Assembly (NCBI GenBank): GCA_946480715.1
Contig: CAMLKK010000013.1
Span: 1-64,000, forward strand
Source: an uncultured Bacteriovorax sp.
GTDB lineage: Bacteria; Bdellovibrionota; Bacteriovoracia; Bacteriovoracales; Bacteriovoracaceae
Reading direction: 5' to 3'
Length of the DNA stretch: 64,000 nt
The position numbers and the translations under genes are program-made. Positions 51,600 to 60,420 of this stretch are shown here, in pieces (the first letter of the stretch is position 1; the number at the start of each line of letters is the position of its first letter). The notes under the pieces were generated by a model. It was not told the DNA's origin and did no database searches. It was given only the letters and a program-made list of their open reading frames with translations.

Positions 51600-53000
51600 T
51601 TCCTCTTTCAAGGCCACAACTTTTTTGTAAGCTTCTGCATCCAAATCCTTCAACTCGTTCATGATTGGTGTTACTTCCATTTTGTAGAATGAAACTCTTT
51701 CAAGAACCATATTGATGAGCTGATTACCTTCTTTAGTCACACGCTTATTTTTAAAAGCATGCACCAGGTCCGGACGGCAGTAATCAAGCATGAAGTATTC
51801 TTCTAAGAAACGTTGTTTGATTTTTACTTTTTCAGCTTTAGTGAACGTTAACAATTTGTCGTTCACTGCTTTGTTAAGACAAAGATAAAGTTCAAGTGCC
51901 CAATAAAAAGTAAAAACAGCATGGTAAATACCACGGATTGGTCTGAGTGCCTTTCTCCATGGAGAAAAGTAAATCTTATCATCATCTTCGTTAATCAAAT
52001 CCATGTGATTCAAATATGTATTGAGGTAATGGTGGCCGTTTTCATGAAGAAGATCATCCATGAGATCAAGTGAATCACGATCAAAAAGATTGATACTCGA
52101 ATAACCTGGCAGAGATTGCATTGAGTAACTAACAATTCCTTTCTCATTAACAGGCACAATTGTATGCGTGAAGCTTTTGAAAGTTTGATAGAGATGAGGA
52201 GCAACTTTTTTAATATTCATTAAGGCTTTCTGAATATTCTTTTTGAACTCGTCCAATCTCTTTTGTCCTTCATCGCAATTGGCGAGAACGAAAAGATTCT
52301 TTTCTTCAAGAGTTATAGGAGCTGCTGGTTCTTCGATTTTGTATTCAACAACTTTATCATTCACTTCTAGAGTGAGTTTTAATTCTTCAGGAGAAATTGA
52401 TTGCAATGGAAGTGAAGGAAAAGTTTCCGGTACTTTTTTAATTGATACTGAATAATGATTATCAGTCAGGTAGATTTTTTTCTCATAATCGCCTAGTTCA
52501 GGAACAACGTGATACATAAGAGGATCAGCGAATTCCTGACGGTAGTGGCTTAAGTGCATAACGTAGAAGGAAATGATTTGGTTTTCTTGTAACGGAATGA
52601 GATTGTTCGAAGCTTCAATTACAGGGCCACCATCATTGAGTTGCTGTAAAAAGCTCTCAGCAAATTCTGAATCATTCCAGAAATTGAAAAGTTCATTTTC
52701 AAGCTCGGTTAATTCTTCAGTGTTAATATCTTCTTCAAGTAGAAGCTCTTCATGCAATTGAATAATGTAGATGAGGTTATCAACAAGGTTTAGCCAATAA
52801 AATTTTAGAGGCGAATAATTATCAAAAATTTCGTCATGAATGATGTCGTTTAACTGATCCAGAAAATCTAAATCAACGACATCTGTCTCAAAACCTTTTT
52901 GTAAATCTTGTCTTAGATCTTCGATGAAATCGCGATAGCTGTTTTCAACATTAGTTTGAAGTTTTCTGTGGAAATCTTTTGAAAATAATTGGTCTTTCAT
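51564..53000 (-). CDS. HExxH-containing protein, aKG-HExxH hydroxylase-like
   Basis: 478 residues, no signal peptide. The N-terminal about 170 residues are acidic and helical. Near residue 300 comes QSLPGYSSINLF, then LLHENGHHYLN with HExxH at His319-His323, and later YFSPWRKALRPIRGIYHAVF. The order of HExxH, SPWR, RPxxGxxHA resembles the putative HExxH peptide-modification family (TIGR04267-like), recently described as alpha-ketoglutarate-dependent beta-hydroxylases. A zinc protease is the alternative. The neighbouring tRNA-Asn is upstream and the YgfZ-TPR gene is convergent. Family call from motif memory. Confidence 0.65.
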   Translation of the reverse strand: MKDQLFSKDFHRKLQTNVENSYRDFIEDLRQDLQKGFETDVVDLDFLDQLNDIIHDEIFDNYSPLKFYWLNLVDNLIYIIQLHEELLLEEDINTEELTELENELFNFWNDSEFAESFLQQLNDGGPVIEASNNLIPLQENQIISFYVMHLSHYRQEFADPLMYHVVPELGDYEKKIYLTDNHYSVSIKKVPETFPSLPLQSISPEELKLTLEVNDKVVEYKIEEPAAPITLEEKNLFVLANCDEGQKRLDEFKKNIQKALMNIKKVAPHLYQTFKSFTHTIVPVNEKGIVSYSMQSLPGYSSINLFDRDSLDLMDDLLHENGHHYLNTYLNHMDLINEDDDKIYFSPWRKALRPIRGIYHAVFTFYWALELYLCLNKAVNDKLLTFTKAEKVKIKQRFLEEYFMLDYCRPDLVHAFKNKRVTKEGNQLINMVLERVSFYKMEVTPIMNELKDLDAEAYKKVVALKEELTQTRAHYKLV

Positions 53001-53070
53001 GGCGGCCTCTGGAGATCTTTATATGGGATTTTTTTTGAGATGAAATGGGATGGTGAATGAAGCTTAAAAA

Positions 53071-53145
53071 TGGCTGGGAAGGTGGGATTCGAACCCACGA
53101 CCAATAGATTAACAGTCTACTGCGCTACCACTGCGCCACTCCCCA
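53071..53145 (-). tRNA. tRNA-Asn (anticodon GTT)
   Basis: On the minus strand the acceptor TGGGGAG pairs with CTTCCCA (one G-T pair), the anticodon loop CTGTTAA gives GTT, the T-arm reads GGTTCGAATCC, the discriminator is G and CCA is encoded (53071-53073). All arms fold. It is on the same strand as the HExxH gene, which starts 70 bp downstream. Confidence 0.97.
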
Positions 53146-53172
53146 ACAAGAAAATCAATTCGAAGTCTCCAA

Positions 53173-53201
53173 GTTATAAAAATTAAAGGATTAAATGTCT
53201 A
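53173..53201 (-). promoter_or_regulatory. Sigma-70 promoter of tRNA-Asn
   Basis: TAGACA (53196-53201), 17-bp spacer, TATAAC (53173-53178), one mismatch each from consensus. Transcription would begin about 20 nt before the mature tRNA. Confidence 0.78.
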
Positions 53202-53310
53202 CAGAATTTTTAAAAAAAGCTTTAGGGTAAGAGTTAAGTTCCCGAAAACTCATTTATTGCGCAGTCGACCTAAATACTCAAGTTTTATTCGGAAATGACG
53301 ATAAGCTTTC

Positions 53311-53925
53311 ATGGCCTCTCAAAACTTATTAATTATGAATCTTCTTCGGATCATTACTCCGGAAGAGATCGCTGACATCGCGACTAAGCATAATGGTGGT
53401 AAATTTTTATCACTCACAGATCTCGTCACAGAGAGAGTGGAGAGAAATATCTATCGCGATTTTACAAAGCCAGAATCGATTGATGAAATTCATGATGCTC
53501 ATACTAAGCAGAATGCAAAAGAGAGTGATTCAGCAGCTAAGATTTTACCTTTTGGAAAGAAGCCTATACGAGCAGTAGAGGCAGCAGAAGAAGAAGTGTC
53601 AGAGACGTTGTTAAAAGCTCCAGCAAGCACTTCTCAGTTTCAATCATTAACAACAATGGCAATCAGAACTTCACAAGTTGTAGAAGACTATGAGGAAGAA
53701 GAGATTGCTCAAAAAGTCGAGCATTCGGAAGATGAAAACATGTCGACTTTCATTCTGATTGAAAAGGCGCGATTAAAAAAATCGCAAAAAGTTTTGAAGC
53801 AAAAAGAAATTATCGATCTTTATCAGAAAAATTCTACGGTGGATGTGGAGCAGATTAAATCCATGAACTCCGAAACTGCACAAAGTACAGAGGCCGGAGT
53901 TCTGGTTAATAAGAAACAATATTAA
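53311..53925 (+). CDS. Hypothetical Ser/Glu-rich cytoplasmic protein
   Basis: 204 residues, or 196 from the second ATG at 53335; neither start has a ribosome site. The first 60 residues are folded-looking (LLRIITPEEIADIATKHNG), the centre is acidic and disordered, and a Lys-rich helix follows (KARLKKSQKVLKQKEII). No domain recognised. The 3' end overlaps the AstD-like gene by 4 bp on the opposite strand. Confidence 0.65.
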   Translation: MASQNLLIMNLLRIITPEEIADIATKHNGGKFLSLTDLVTERVERNIYRDFTKPESIDEIHDAHTKQNAKESDSAAKILPFGKKPIRAVEAAEEEVSETLLKAPASTSQFQSLTTMAIRTSQVVEDYEEEEIAQKVEHSEDENMSTFILIEKARLKKSQKVLKQKEIIDLYQKNSTVDVEQIKSMNSETAQSTEAGVLVNKKQY

Positions 53926-55445
53926 AGATCAAGACCTACGATTGATTTGATATCTTCCGCTTCATCTGTCAAAACTTCCAAACACGCCATTTGATAAACG
54001 CATGAGTCGATTGTTGTAAGTGCAGCTGGATGATAATTTCCAGAATTCTTTACACCACCAAATGGTAATTTCGCCGAAGCACCAACAGTTGAGCGGTTGA
54101 AGTTTACGAGTCCAGAATCAATTTCTTCCAGACAAGTTTTAAAGAAGTTCATATCTTTTGTGAATACAGCTGCTGCAAGACCATATTCAGTGGCGTTTGC
54201 AATTGCAATAGCTTCTTCTTCTGTATCGTATGGAATGAAAGTTACGTTTGGTCCGAAAATTTCACTGTGAAGGAACATGCTGTCGTTGTTCCATCTTTCT
54301 GCTAGGTGAATTGAAGGTGTCACGTAGTAACCTTTCTTAGCTTTTTCAAGCTGTTTTCCACGCATGATTTCTTCAATACCTTCACGTTTCGCCATTCCCA
54401 TGAAAAGTAGGTATGAGTCTACGGCTCCTTGATCAACTAATGGGCCCATGAATGGTTCGCGTGAATGTTCAACTGGGTGATCAATGATAATTTTTTTAGC
54501 GAGTTCGTGAAATTGCGAAATGAATTTATCTTGAATGCTTCTGTGGATAGCGATGATTGATGTACTTGTACAGCGCTGACCACTTGTTAAGAAACAGGCC
54601 TTAATAAGTTCTTGAAGAGCGTGGTCCATGTTTGCATCGTGGTGAAGAATGGTTGTGTTTTTTCCACCCAACTCCAGGGAAACAAGTTTTGATAAATCAT
54701 GATGAGTAATATCCAGAATTTTCTTCCCAACTTCTTTAGAGCCAGTGAAGAAAACACCTTTGATGGCCTTTTCTTTGAGAAGTCTTCTCGCAACTTCACC
54801 ATCCCCTTGAATGAGGTTAATGACGCCAGCAGGGAAGCCGGCAGCGTGAAAACATTCAATCATCAGCTGAGCAGAGTAGGCAGTTTTCTCAGATGGTTTG
54901 AAGATAATGGAATTACCAGCAACGAGTGCTGATAAAATCTGTCCGTTTGCCAGGTGGCAAGGAAAGTTAAAAGGCCCGATGATCAAAGAAGGACCAATGG
55001 GCTTGAAGATAATATGTCCGTTTGTTTTTGGAAGAATGTTGTCGATTTGTTTCGATTTAATTCGCGGAAGTGAATCTTCTATTGTCACACCAACTTTTGA
55101 AATAACGGAAGCAGCTTCAGTTTTTGCTTCCCAAAGTGGTTTACCCATTTCATAAGCAATCGCGAGTGCGATCTCATCTTTTCTCAAGCTTACTTGTTCT
55201 TGATATTTTTTAAGATAAGAATTTCTTTCTTCTTGAGAAAGTTTCTTCCAAGTTTTAAAGCCCGTAATTGCTGAATCAACAACTCTGTCGACATCACGGT
55301 AATCAACTGGTGTTTCAGTGAGAAGAAGTGAGAGGTCGGCCGGACAATATCTTTTCATGATGTTTTCAACAGCAAGAGGGCCTGTTGTCGCTGGCATATG
55401 AAAAGCGTTGTTATAATAATTTCCAAGGATATTGAATTTAGCCAT
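53922..55445 (-). CDS. astD: Succinylglutamate-semialdehyde dehydrogenase (AstD-like)
   Basis: 507-residue aldehyde dehydrogenase. FNFPCHLANGQ, FTGSKEVGKK for NAD binding, LELGGKNTTI with the general-base Glu, SGQRCTS with the nucleophilic Cys, and EIFGPNVTFIPYD are all present. Its place behind an AstA-like succinyltransferase and a class III aminotransferase supports the arginine succinyltransferase (AST) pathway. It follows that gene with a 14-bp gap. Confidence 0.88.
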   Translation of the reverse strand: MAKFNILGNYYNNAFHMPATTGPLAVENIMKRYCPADLSLLLTETPVDYRDVDRVVDSAITGFKTWKKLSQEERNSYLKKYQEQVSLRKDEIALAIAYEMGKPLWEAKTEAASVISKVGVTIEDSLPRIKSKQIDNILPKTNGHIIFKPIGPSLIIGPFNFPCHLANGQILSALVAGNSIIFKPSEKTAYSAQLMIECFHAAGFPAGVINLIQGDGEVARRLLKEKAIKGVFFTGSKEVGKKILDITHHDLSKLVSLELGGKNTTILHHDANMDHALQELIKACFLTSGQRCTSTSIIAIHRSIQDKFISQFHELAKKIIIDHPVEHSREPFMGPLVDQGAVDSYLLFMGMAKREGIEEIMRGKQLEKAKKGYYVTPSIHLAERWNNDSMFLHSEIFGPNVTFIPYDTEEEAIAIANATEYGLAAAVFTKDMNFFKTCLEEIDSGLVNFNRSTVGASAKLPFGGVKNSGNYHPAALTTIDSCVYQMACLEVLTDEAEDIKSIVGLDL

Positions 55446-55459
55446 GGTTAATTCCTTTT

Positions 55460-56491
55460 TTATAAAAATGTTGCGTACGTTTTAAAATCTTCGAAAAGAC
55501 CTAATGCTTTTGCTTCATCTGGATCAATTATAAATCTGTTTGTTGAGCCTTTATTTAAGTTACCGCTGATGTAAGCCGCTTTAAATGTTCCGTCGTCCAC
55601 GGGAAGACTAGCAAGAATATGGTTTATATCGCTCTTGATAATTGAATCACGAATCAAGATTTCACATTCAAACATTTCTTTAACGGGTTTGATTTCTTTT
55701 AGTTTTGCCCGGTAGTGAGGACCGCCATCAAAAGGATCAACTTCATTAGTATACTTAAAGCCAATGCTCTCTAGCATTCTTTTTACTGGAGCTGTCTCTT
55801 CGCCAACTTTTCCGATGGCATTACGTGCATCGATAGGAAGAAGGGTCATGTAGATCGTGTCTGCCGGAAAAAGATTGAGAATAAATTCTTTGTTACTGCG
55901 AGAGAGAATATCGGCTTCGTGATATTCCATATTCAAAAAACGTCTTCCGATTGCTTCCCACAGTGGAGCATGTCCTTCATTATCAAATGGAGGCATAAGC
56001 TCTGAGTGAATGGTTTCTTTGAAGCGCGATGGATTCATTCCCATATAAAGAAAACGAACGAACGATAATTGCTTTCCAAGTTTTAGATCGTTCTTTCTGA
56101 ATTCCGGATCTAGAATTAGTCCGCCGATCTCCGTTGGACCATTCGTATCGAGTCCAAGTTTGAGGGTTCCGTGAATAAATCCCGTGTTCAAGGATTTTGA
56201 AAATTTGTTTTCTTGTGAAACTGAAAAATAGTAATGAGGTTCATCTTCTGTTCCATGCTGAGCATGAATCATGGAAGCACCAACAATACGATCCGTTTTT
56301 AAATCTTCTAAAACGAAAAGATAATAATTTTCCCACAAGCGCTTCGATGGTTTTGTGAACGAACGAAGCGAGCTTTCAATTTTAGATTTAATGATTTCTT
56401 TATCTGGTGGCAGATTAATAAAAAGCATTAATTGGCTCAAGTCATATAGATCATCTAGATCATGAATGTTTGCCGAGCGAAGAATATACAT
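55460..56491 (-). CDS. astA: Arginine/ornithine N-succinyltransferase (AstA-like)
   Basis: 343 residues. LRSANIHDLDDLYDLS, IVGASMIHAQHG, EIGGLILDPEFRKNDLKLGKQLSFVRF, NEGHAPLWEAIGRRF and DPFDGGPHYRA match AstA. It succinylates arginine at the alpha-amino group from succinyl-CoA. It is between the aminotransferase (11-bp gap) and AstD genes in one operon. Confidence 0.93.
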   Translation of the reverse strand: MYILRSANIHDLDDLYDLSQLMLFINLPPDKEIIKSKIESSLRSFTKPSKRLWENYYLFVLEDLKTDRIVGASMIHAQHGTEDEPHYYFSVSQENKFSKSLNTGFIHGTLKLGLDTNGPTEIGGLILDPEFRKNDLKLGKQLSFVRFLYMGMNPSRFKETIHSELMPPFDNEGHAPLWEAIGRRFLNMEYHEADILSRSNKEFILNLFPADTIYMTLLPIDARNAIGKVGEETAPVKRMLESIGFKYTNEVDPFDGGPHYRAKLKEIKPVKEMFECEILIRDSIIKSDINHILASLPVDDGTFKAAYISGNLNKGSTNRFIIDPDEAKALGLFEDFKTYATFL

Positions 56492-56502
56492 AAAACGTCC
56501 TG

Positions 56503-57867
56503 TTATACTGTCTCGAGAACAGTCTTTTCAACGATTGAAAAGATTTGATCAATATGTTCATCAAGAAGTGGTAATGGAAGAAGGAAGCGCACTCTTGTTG
56601 GTTCCTTTCCAGCAGAAAATGAAATAATTCCATTCTCAAAAAGCTTTTTCATAAATTTATTTGTGACATCGGCCGAGCCATCGCCAACTTCAAACGAAAG
56701 CATTGTTCCTACACCGCCGTAGTAAGGAATTTTGCCTTTGCATGATCCTTCTGCGAGTGTCTTGAACTTTGCTTTGAATTTCTTTTCAAGTTCATTAATG
56801 CGTCCGTTCTCACCGTAGAAGTTTCCTTCTGTGAGGTAACGAACAGTAGCTTTACCAGCGTTAAGAGAAGCAATTGATCCGTTGAAAGTACCAGCGATTA
56901 GACCTGGTTTTGGATTTAATTCTTCAGTGTAGAAAGTTCCGGCCGCTTGAAGAACTTTTCCGATAGTAACAACATCTACATATTCATCAAGTTCAAACAT
57001 CTGGAATGCAAAGAGTTGGTGAGTACGTGTGAACGATTGAACTTCATCAATCCACACATAGATTCCGTTTTTCTTCGCCCACTCACAAATAGCTTTGTAG
57101 TATTCTTTTGTTCCAAAGATAAAGCCAGCTTCACCCTGGATGAGCTCAATTGTTAGACCACAATAAACATTTCCATTTTTTGCAATAAGAGCATCAAGAG
57201 CATCAATCGTTTCTTTAATCGCCGATTCTGGTTTTTTGTAATTGTAGTGTGGAACGTGATCTACTTGAACCGATTGTGGCATTCCTTCGCGGTATGCTTG
57301 GTTGTAAGTCACGTCTTGCATAGCGATTGATCGCCCAGCAAAAGATTTTTGGAAAGCAATCAATCTATAATTAGGAGCCTTTTTCTGCCATAGAATTTTT
57401 AAAGCAGTATCGTTTGAAAAAGAACCTGAACAAGAAAACCAAAAATGTTTTAGACGTGATTTTTTAACTGAGTCTAATAGCGCTTTTGAAAGTTCATACG
57501 GCTCTTGATAGGAAAGTAAATTCCCGCACATCATCGTATCACTAGTAGCAGCTTCCAGGTTTGCTTTGATATAAAGTGGGTGAGAGTGACCAAGAAGATT
57601 CACACCAATAGCGTTGATCAAATCAAACTTAACAGATCCATCGATCATTTCTACGAATGGTCCGTGTCCTCTGCCCGAAGCCATGAACGGATAAAAAAAT
57701 CCTCTTCCTTTCAGGCCTTCATACTCTTTTAATTTCTGCTGAAGTAATTCTTTCTTTGATTCATCAGCAGGTTTAATGCTGTCGAATTTTTGTTGTTCCA
57801 AAAGAATTGCTGAAAACAACTTATTAAAATGCTCGTGAATCTCGTTTGATTGAACTCCGATTGCCAT
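56503..57867 (-). CDS. Class III aminotransferase (AstC-type role)
   Basis: 454 residues in the PLP fold-type I class III family: GVNLLGHSHP, CSGSFSNDTALK, VWIDEVQSF with the PLP Asp, and TIGKVL with the Schiff-base Lys. It leads the operon with AstA and AstD, so succinylornithine transaminase is the fitting role, but at 454 residues it is longer than usual AstC (about 406) and some features recall lysine aminotransferases. A preceding AAGGG sits before the ATG. Confidence 0.88.
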   Translation of the reverse strand: MAIGVQSNEIHEHFNKLFSAILLEQQKFDSIKPADESKKELLQQKLKEYEGLKGRGFFYPFMASGRGHGPFVEMIDGSVKFDLINAIGVNLLGHSHPLYIKANLEAATSDTMMCGNLLSYQEPYELSKALLDSVKKSRLKHFWFSCSGSFSNDTALKILWQKKAPNYRLIAFQKSFAGRSIAMQDVTYNQAYREGMPQSVQVDHVPHYNYKKPESAIKETIDALDALIAKNGNVYCGLTIELIQGEAGFIFGTKEYYKAICEWAKKNGIYVWIDEVQSFTRTHQLFAFQMFELDEYVDVVTIGKVLQAAGTFYTEELNPKPGLIAGTFNGSIASLNAGKATVRYLTEGNFYGENGRINELEKKFKAKFKTLAEGSCKGKIPYYGGVGTMLSFEVGDGSADVTNKFMKKLFENGIISFSAGKEPTRVRFLLPLPLLDEHIDQIFSIVEKTVLETV

Positions 57868-57923
57868 AAAATTTTCCCTTATATTTGTCTTGATTGCAGT
57901 TAGTGGTGGACGCTTTTTCTCGC

Positions 57924-57951
57924 TTGCAAAGTCTGAGGCCCATGCGATAAT
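57924..57951 (+). promoter_or_regulatory. Sigma-70 promoter predicting a leaderless mRNA
   Basis: TTGCAA (57924-57929), 16-bp spacer, GATAAT (57946-57951), then exactly 6 nt to the ATG at 57958. No ribosome site is present. Confidence 0.6.
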
Positions 57952-57957
57952 TAAATT

Positions 57958-58683
57958 ATGAAAAATAGTAGCACAATGCCAATGACAAAGTCATCTCGGA
58001 CCCCCTTATCTGTTGATCAAAAATCACCTCAAAAAGAATCTTCGATGAATGAATTTGAGTCGCTTTATACTAAAAACGATTTCAAAGGCGCCGCACAGTA
58101 TCTGCTTAATAATAAACAACAAATGAAGTCAGGTATTTTTCATTACAATCTGGGAACTGTTTATTCAAAAATGGGCGACCATGCCACTGCGAGATATCAT
58201 TTAGAAAAGGCCATTCAAGAGGGGTATGTTAATTCTGCTTCGCTGAGCAATCTGGCCTATGTAAAGGGACAATTGAATGTCGATGATCTCTCAACATCAA
58301 CAAGTCTTCCTGATCAAATAATCAATACGTCGATTAACATTCCAGCGCAGGCCTATTTTTCGCTTACTCTTTTTGTCATACTTATTGCGATTCTCTGCTA
58401 TCGCTTCAAAAAAATGAGTTCGAAAATCACACTTATTGTAGTGCTGGTTTTAAGTTTAATTCCTTCTATCTTCTACGCGACTTATGTAAAAAATATCAAT
58501 TACGCCGTCGCTTTAAAAGAGGTTCCACTTTATGAAGGGCCTTCAAAAATTTTTAATGAAAAAGGAAAAATTCGTCCAGGATCTAAAGTCGTTTTAGGCG
58601 AATTCAAAGACGGATGGTTCTTCGTCGAATTTCCGCTTTCACTCGCTGGATGGGTGAACAAAGATCAACTTGGGCTTTATTAA
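57958..58683 (+). CDS. TPR-SH3 membrane protein
   Basis: 241 residues: a disordered N-terminus, TPR-type helices (about 30-115, FESLYTKNDFKGAAQYL, HYNLGTVYSKMGDHATARYHL), two transmembrane helices (about 140-180), and a bacterial SH3 domain (KEVPLYEGPSK, GWFFVEFP, GWVNKDQLGLY). The layout resembles BatE aerotolerance proteins, which pair TPR with SH3. The BatE link is tentative since no Bat von Willebrand-domain genes are nearby. Starts at 57958, with no Shine-Dalgarno. Confidence 0.75.
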   Translation: MKNSSTMPMTKSSRTPLSVDQKSPQKESSMNEFESLYTKNDFKGAAQYLLNNKQQMKSGIFHYNLGTVYSKMGDHATARYHLEKAIQEGYVNSASLSNLAYVKGQLNVDDLSTSTSLPDQIINTSINIPAQAYFSLTLFVILIAILCYRFKKMSSKITLIVVLVLSLIPSIFYATYVKNINYAVALKEVPLYEGPSKIFNEKGKIRPGSKVVLGEFKDGWFFVEFPLSLAGWVNKDQLGLY

Positions 58684-58694
58684 GCTGGAGCAAT

Positions 58695-59333
58695 ATGAAT
58701 TCTTCGTACGAAAAAAAGATTAGTGAATCGGGCATGGAAGAGAGCGGTTTATCAAAAAGAATCGATCTTCCTATGATGAAATACCTTTGGATGGCCAATC
58801 CACTAAGCGGTGTAAAGAAGGATTCTATCCCTCGTTTTTTGAGAAACGTTGAACTCCTTAAAAATTTCTCTGATAACGAGCTTCGTATTCTAGCGAAATA
58901 CATGCATAGTAGAAAATTCTCTGATGGTGAAGTGATCTTCAGAGAAGGTGAAATCGGTATTGGCTTTTATTTAATCTTCTCTGGTTTAGTGGAACTCAAT
59001 CAAGCTGAATTCGGTCACGAGATTGAAGGTCAGCATTTTTTAACTCTCGATGAATTCAGTTACTTTGGTGAAATGGCCCTTTTACAAGATGGAACTCCAA
59101 GGTCAGCTACGGCAAAGGCCAAAAGTCCTTGCCAGCTCATTGGTATTTTTAAGCCAGACCTGGATCATCTCATCAACAACCATCCTGTTGTTGCTGCGAA
59201 ACTTATGCAATCGCTTTCTCAAGCATTAGCCGATCGTCTTTATTTCATTACTCAAGAAGCCAGTAAGCTGACTCGCAAATTGCGTAAACTTGAAAATTTA
59301 ATTGAATCGCAGAAACAAGAAGAGATGAAATGA
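58695..59333 (+). CDS. Cyclic nucleotide-binding domain protein
   Basis: 212 residues from ATG 58695 (GGAG 6 nt upstream; the longer reading runs into the previous gene). A cNMP-binding fold spans about 60-170 (FSDGEVIFREGEIGIGFYLIFSG, FGEMALLQDGTPRSATAKA), with the phosphate-binding cassette. There is no DNA-binding HTH, so it is not a CRP-type regulator; the C-terminal about 40 residues are coiled. It overlaps the AI-2E-family permease gene by 4 bp. Confidence 0.88.
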   Translation: MNSSYEKKISESGMEESGLSKRIDLPMMKYLWMANPLSGVKKDSIPRFLRNVELLKNFSDNELRILAKYMHSRKFSDGEVIFREGEIGIGFYLIFSGLVELNQAEFGHEIEGQHFLTLDEFSYFGEMALLQDGTPRSATAKAKSPCQLIGIFKPDLDHLINNHPVVAAKLMQSLSQALADRLYFITQEASKLTRKLRKLENLIESQKQEEMK

Positions 59334-60382
59334 TTTTAAATAATCGCAAGAATATCACTAAAATTCAGCTGATCTTCTTCGCATTGGTCATCGTACTTTT
59401 TTGTTCTCTCGTTTTAGCACTACCAAGAATTTCAATTCCCATTTCTCTTGCATATATTCTCTCGCTTTCACTTACACCTTTTGTAAATTGGCTGATGAGA
59501 TTTAAGCTCTCCAAAACTACGTCGACTGTTATCGTCTTCATAGTCCTCATTTTTGGTTTGGGTATTCCTCTGGTAAATGTAATTCCCAATCTCAGTATGG
59601 AAGTTCAGGAACTCCAATATTCCATCCCGCAAATCGAACGTTTTTTAATTGCTCAGTTTGATGTTGTTCGTGAATTTATTCGGGCGAAAACAGGGCATGA
59701 AATCGCTGAAGGATATATTTTTCAATTTCTAAGTACTGTTGAAACATGGACAGGGGAATTGGTCGTTAAACTTCCGAACTACCTGGCAACTTTATTCGAA
59801 TGGATCTTTCTCGTTCCCTTCTTCACGTTTTTTATTATTCGAGATTCAGACTCATTCAAAAAGACCATGATGAGTTTCACTCCGAACTCAATTTTCGAAC
59901 GTTTTTATTACGTCATGCATGTCTTCAATCGCCAATTGGGAGATTACTTTTTTGCTAAGTTCGTTGAAGCCGTCATCGTCGGTGGAATTATTACCGCGGG
60001 ACTATTTTTGATGAGCGTAAACTATGCGGTCATCTTAGGTTTCATTGCGGGATTAACGAACATTGTTCCTTACGTGGGTCCACTTTTAGGAGTCATTCCG
60101 GCCTTCATTCTGGTTATTTCTGAATATGGACTCTCATCGCAAACGATGGGCGCAGTGCTTATACTTTATACCGTTGCAAACGTTGTTGATATCTTCTTCG
60201 TTTTCCCGTTTCTCGTCTCGAAAATCGTTAATCTTCACCCTATGATCGTAGCTATCAGTGTAATCGTGGGTTCGCACTATATGGGAATTACGGGAATGGT
60301 AATATCTATTCCAGTAGTTGCCGCGATCAAACTAATTATTACAGAAATCTACAATGAAATTTACACCGAACGCTCCAAATGA
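59330..60382 (+). CDS. AI-2E-family membrane transporter (PerM/YhhT type)
   Basis: 350 residues with about eight hydrophobic helices and the family signature layout, including IPLVNVIPNL and GFIAGLTNIVPYVGPLLGVIPA. Members move autoinducer-2, sodium/proton or unknown solutes; the name is a family label. It overlaps the upstream cNMP-binding gene (ATGA), so the two are co-translated. Confidence 0.9.
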   Translation: MILNNRKNITKIQLIFFALVIVLFCSLVLALPRISIPISLAYILSLSLTPFVNWLMRFKLSKTTSTVIVFIVLIFGLGIPLVNVIPNLSMEVQELQYSIPQIERFLIAQFDVVREFIRAKTGHEIAEGYIFQFLSTVETWTGELVVKLPNYLATLFEWIFLVPFFTFFIIRDSDSFKKTMMSFTPNSIFERFYYVMHVFNRQLGDYFFAKFVEAVIVGGIITAGLFLMSVNYAVILGFIAGLTNIVPYVGPLLGVIPAFILVISEYGLSSQTMGAVLILYTVANVVDIFFVFPFLVSKIVNLHPMIVAISVIVGSHYMGITGMVISIPVVAAIKLIITEIYNEIYTERSK

Positions 60383-60420
60383 TACGATTCTAAAACTTTA
60401 GTTTTAGCTCGGAGCACGCG

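Noticed and set aside
51564..53000. HENGH as proof of a zinc protease.
   Set aside because: The downstream SPWR/RPxxG/H pattern is unlike common zinc proteases, so I kept a hydroxylase-like label with the protease as an alternative.
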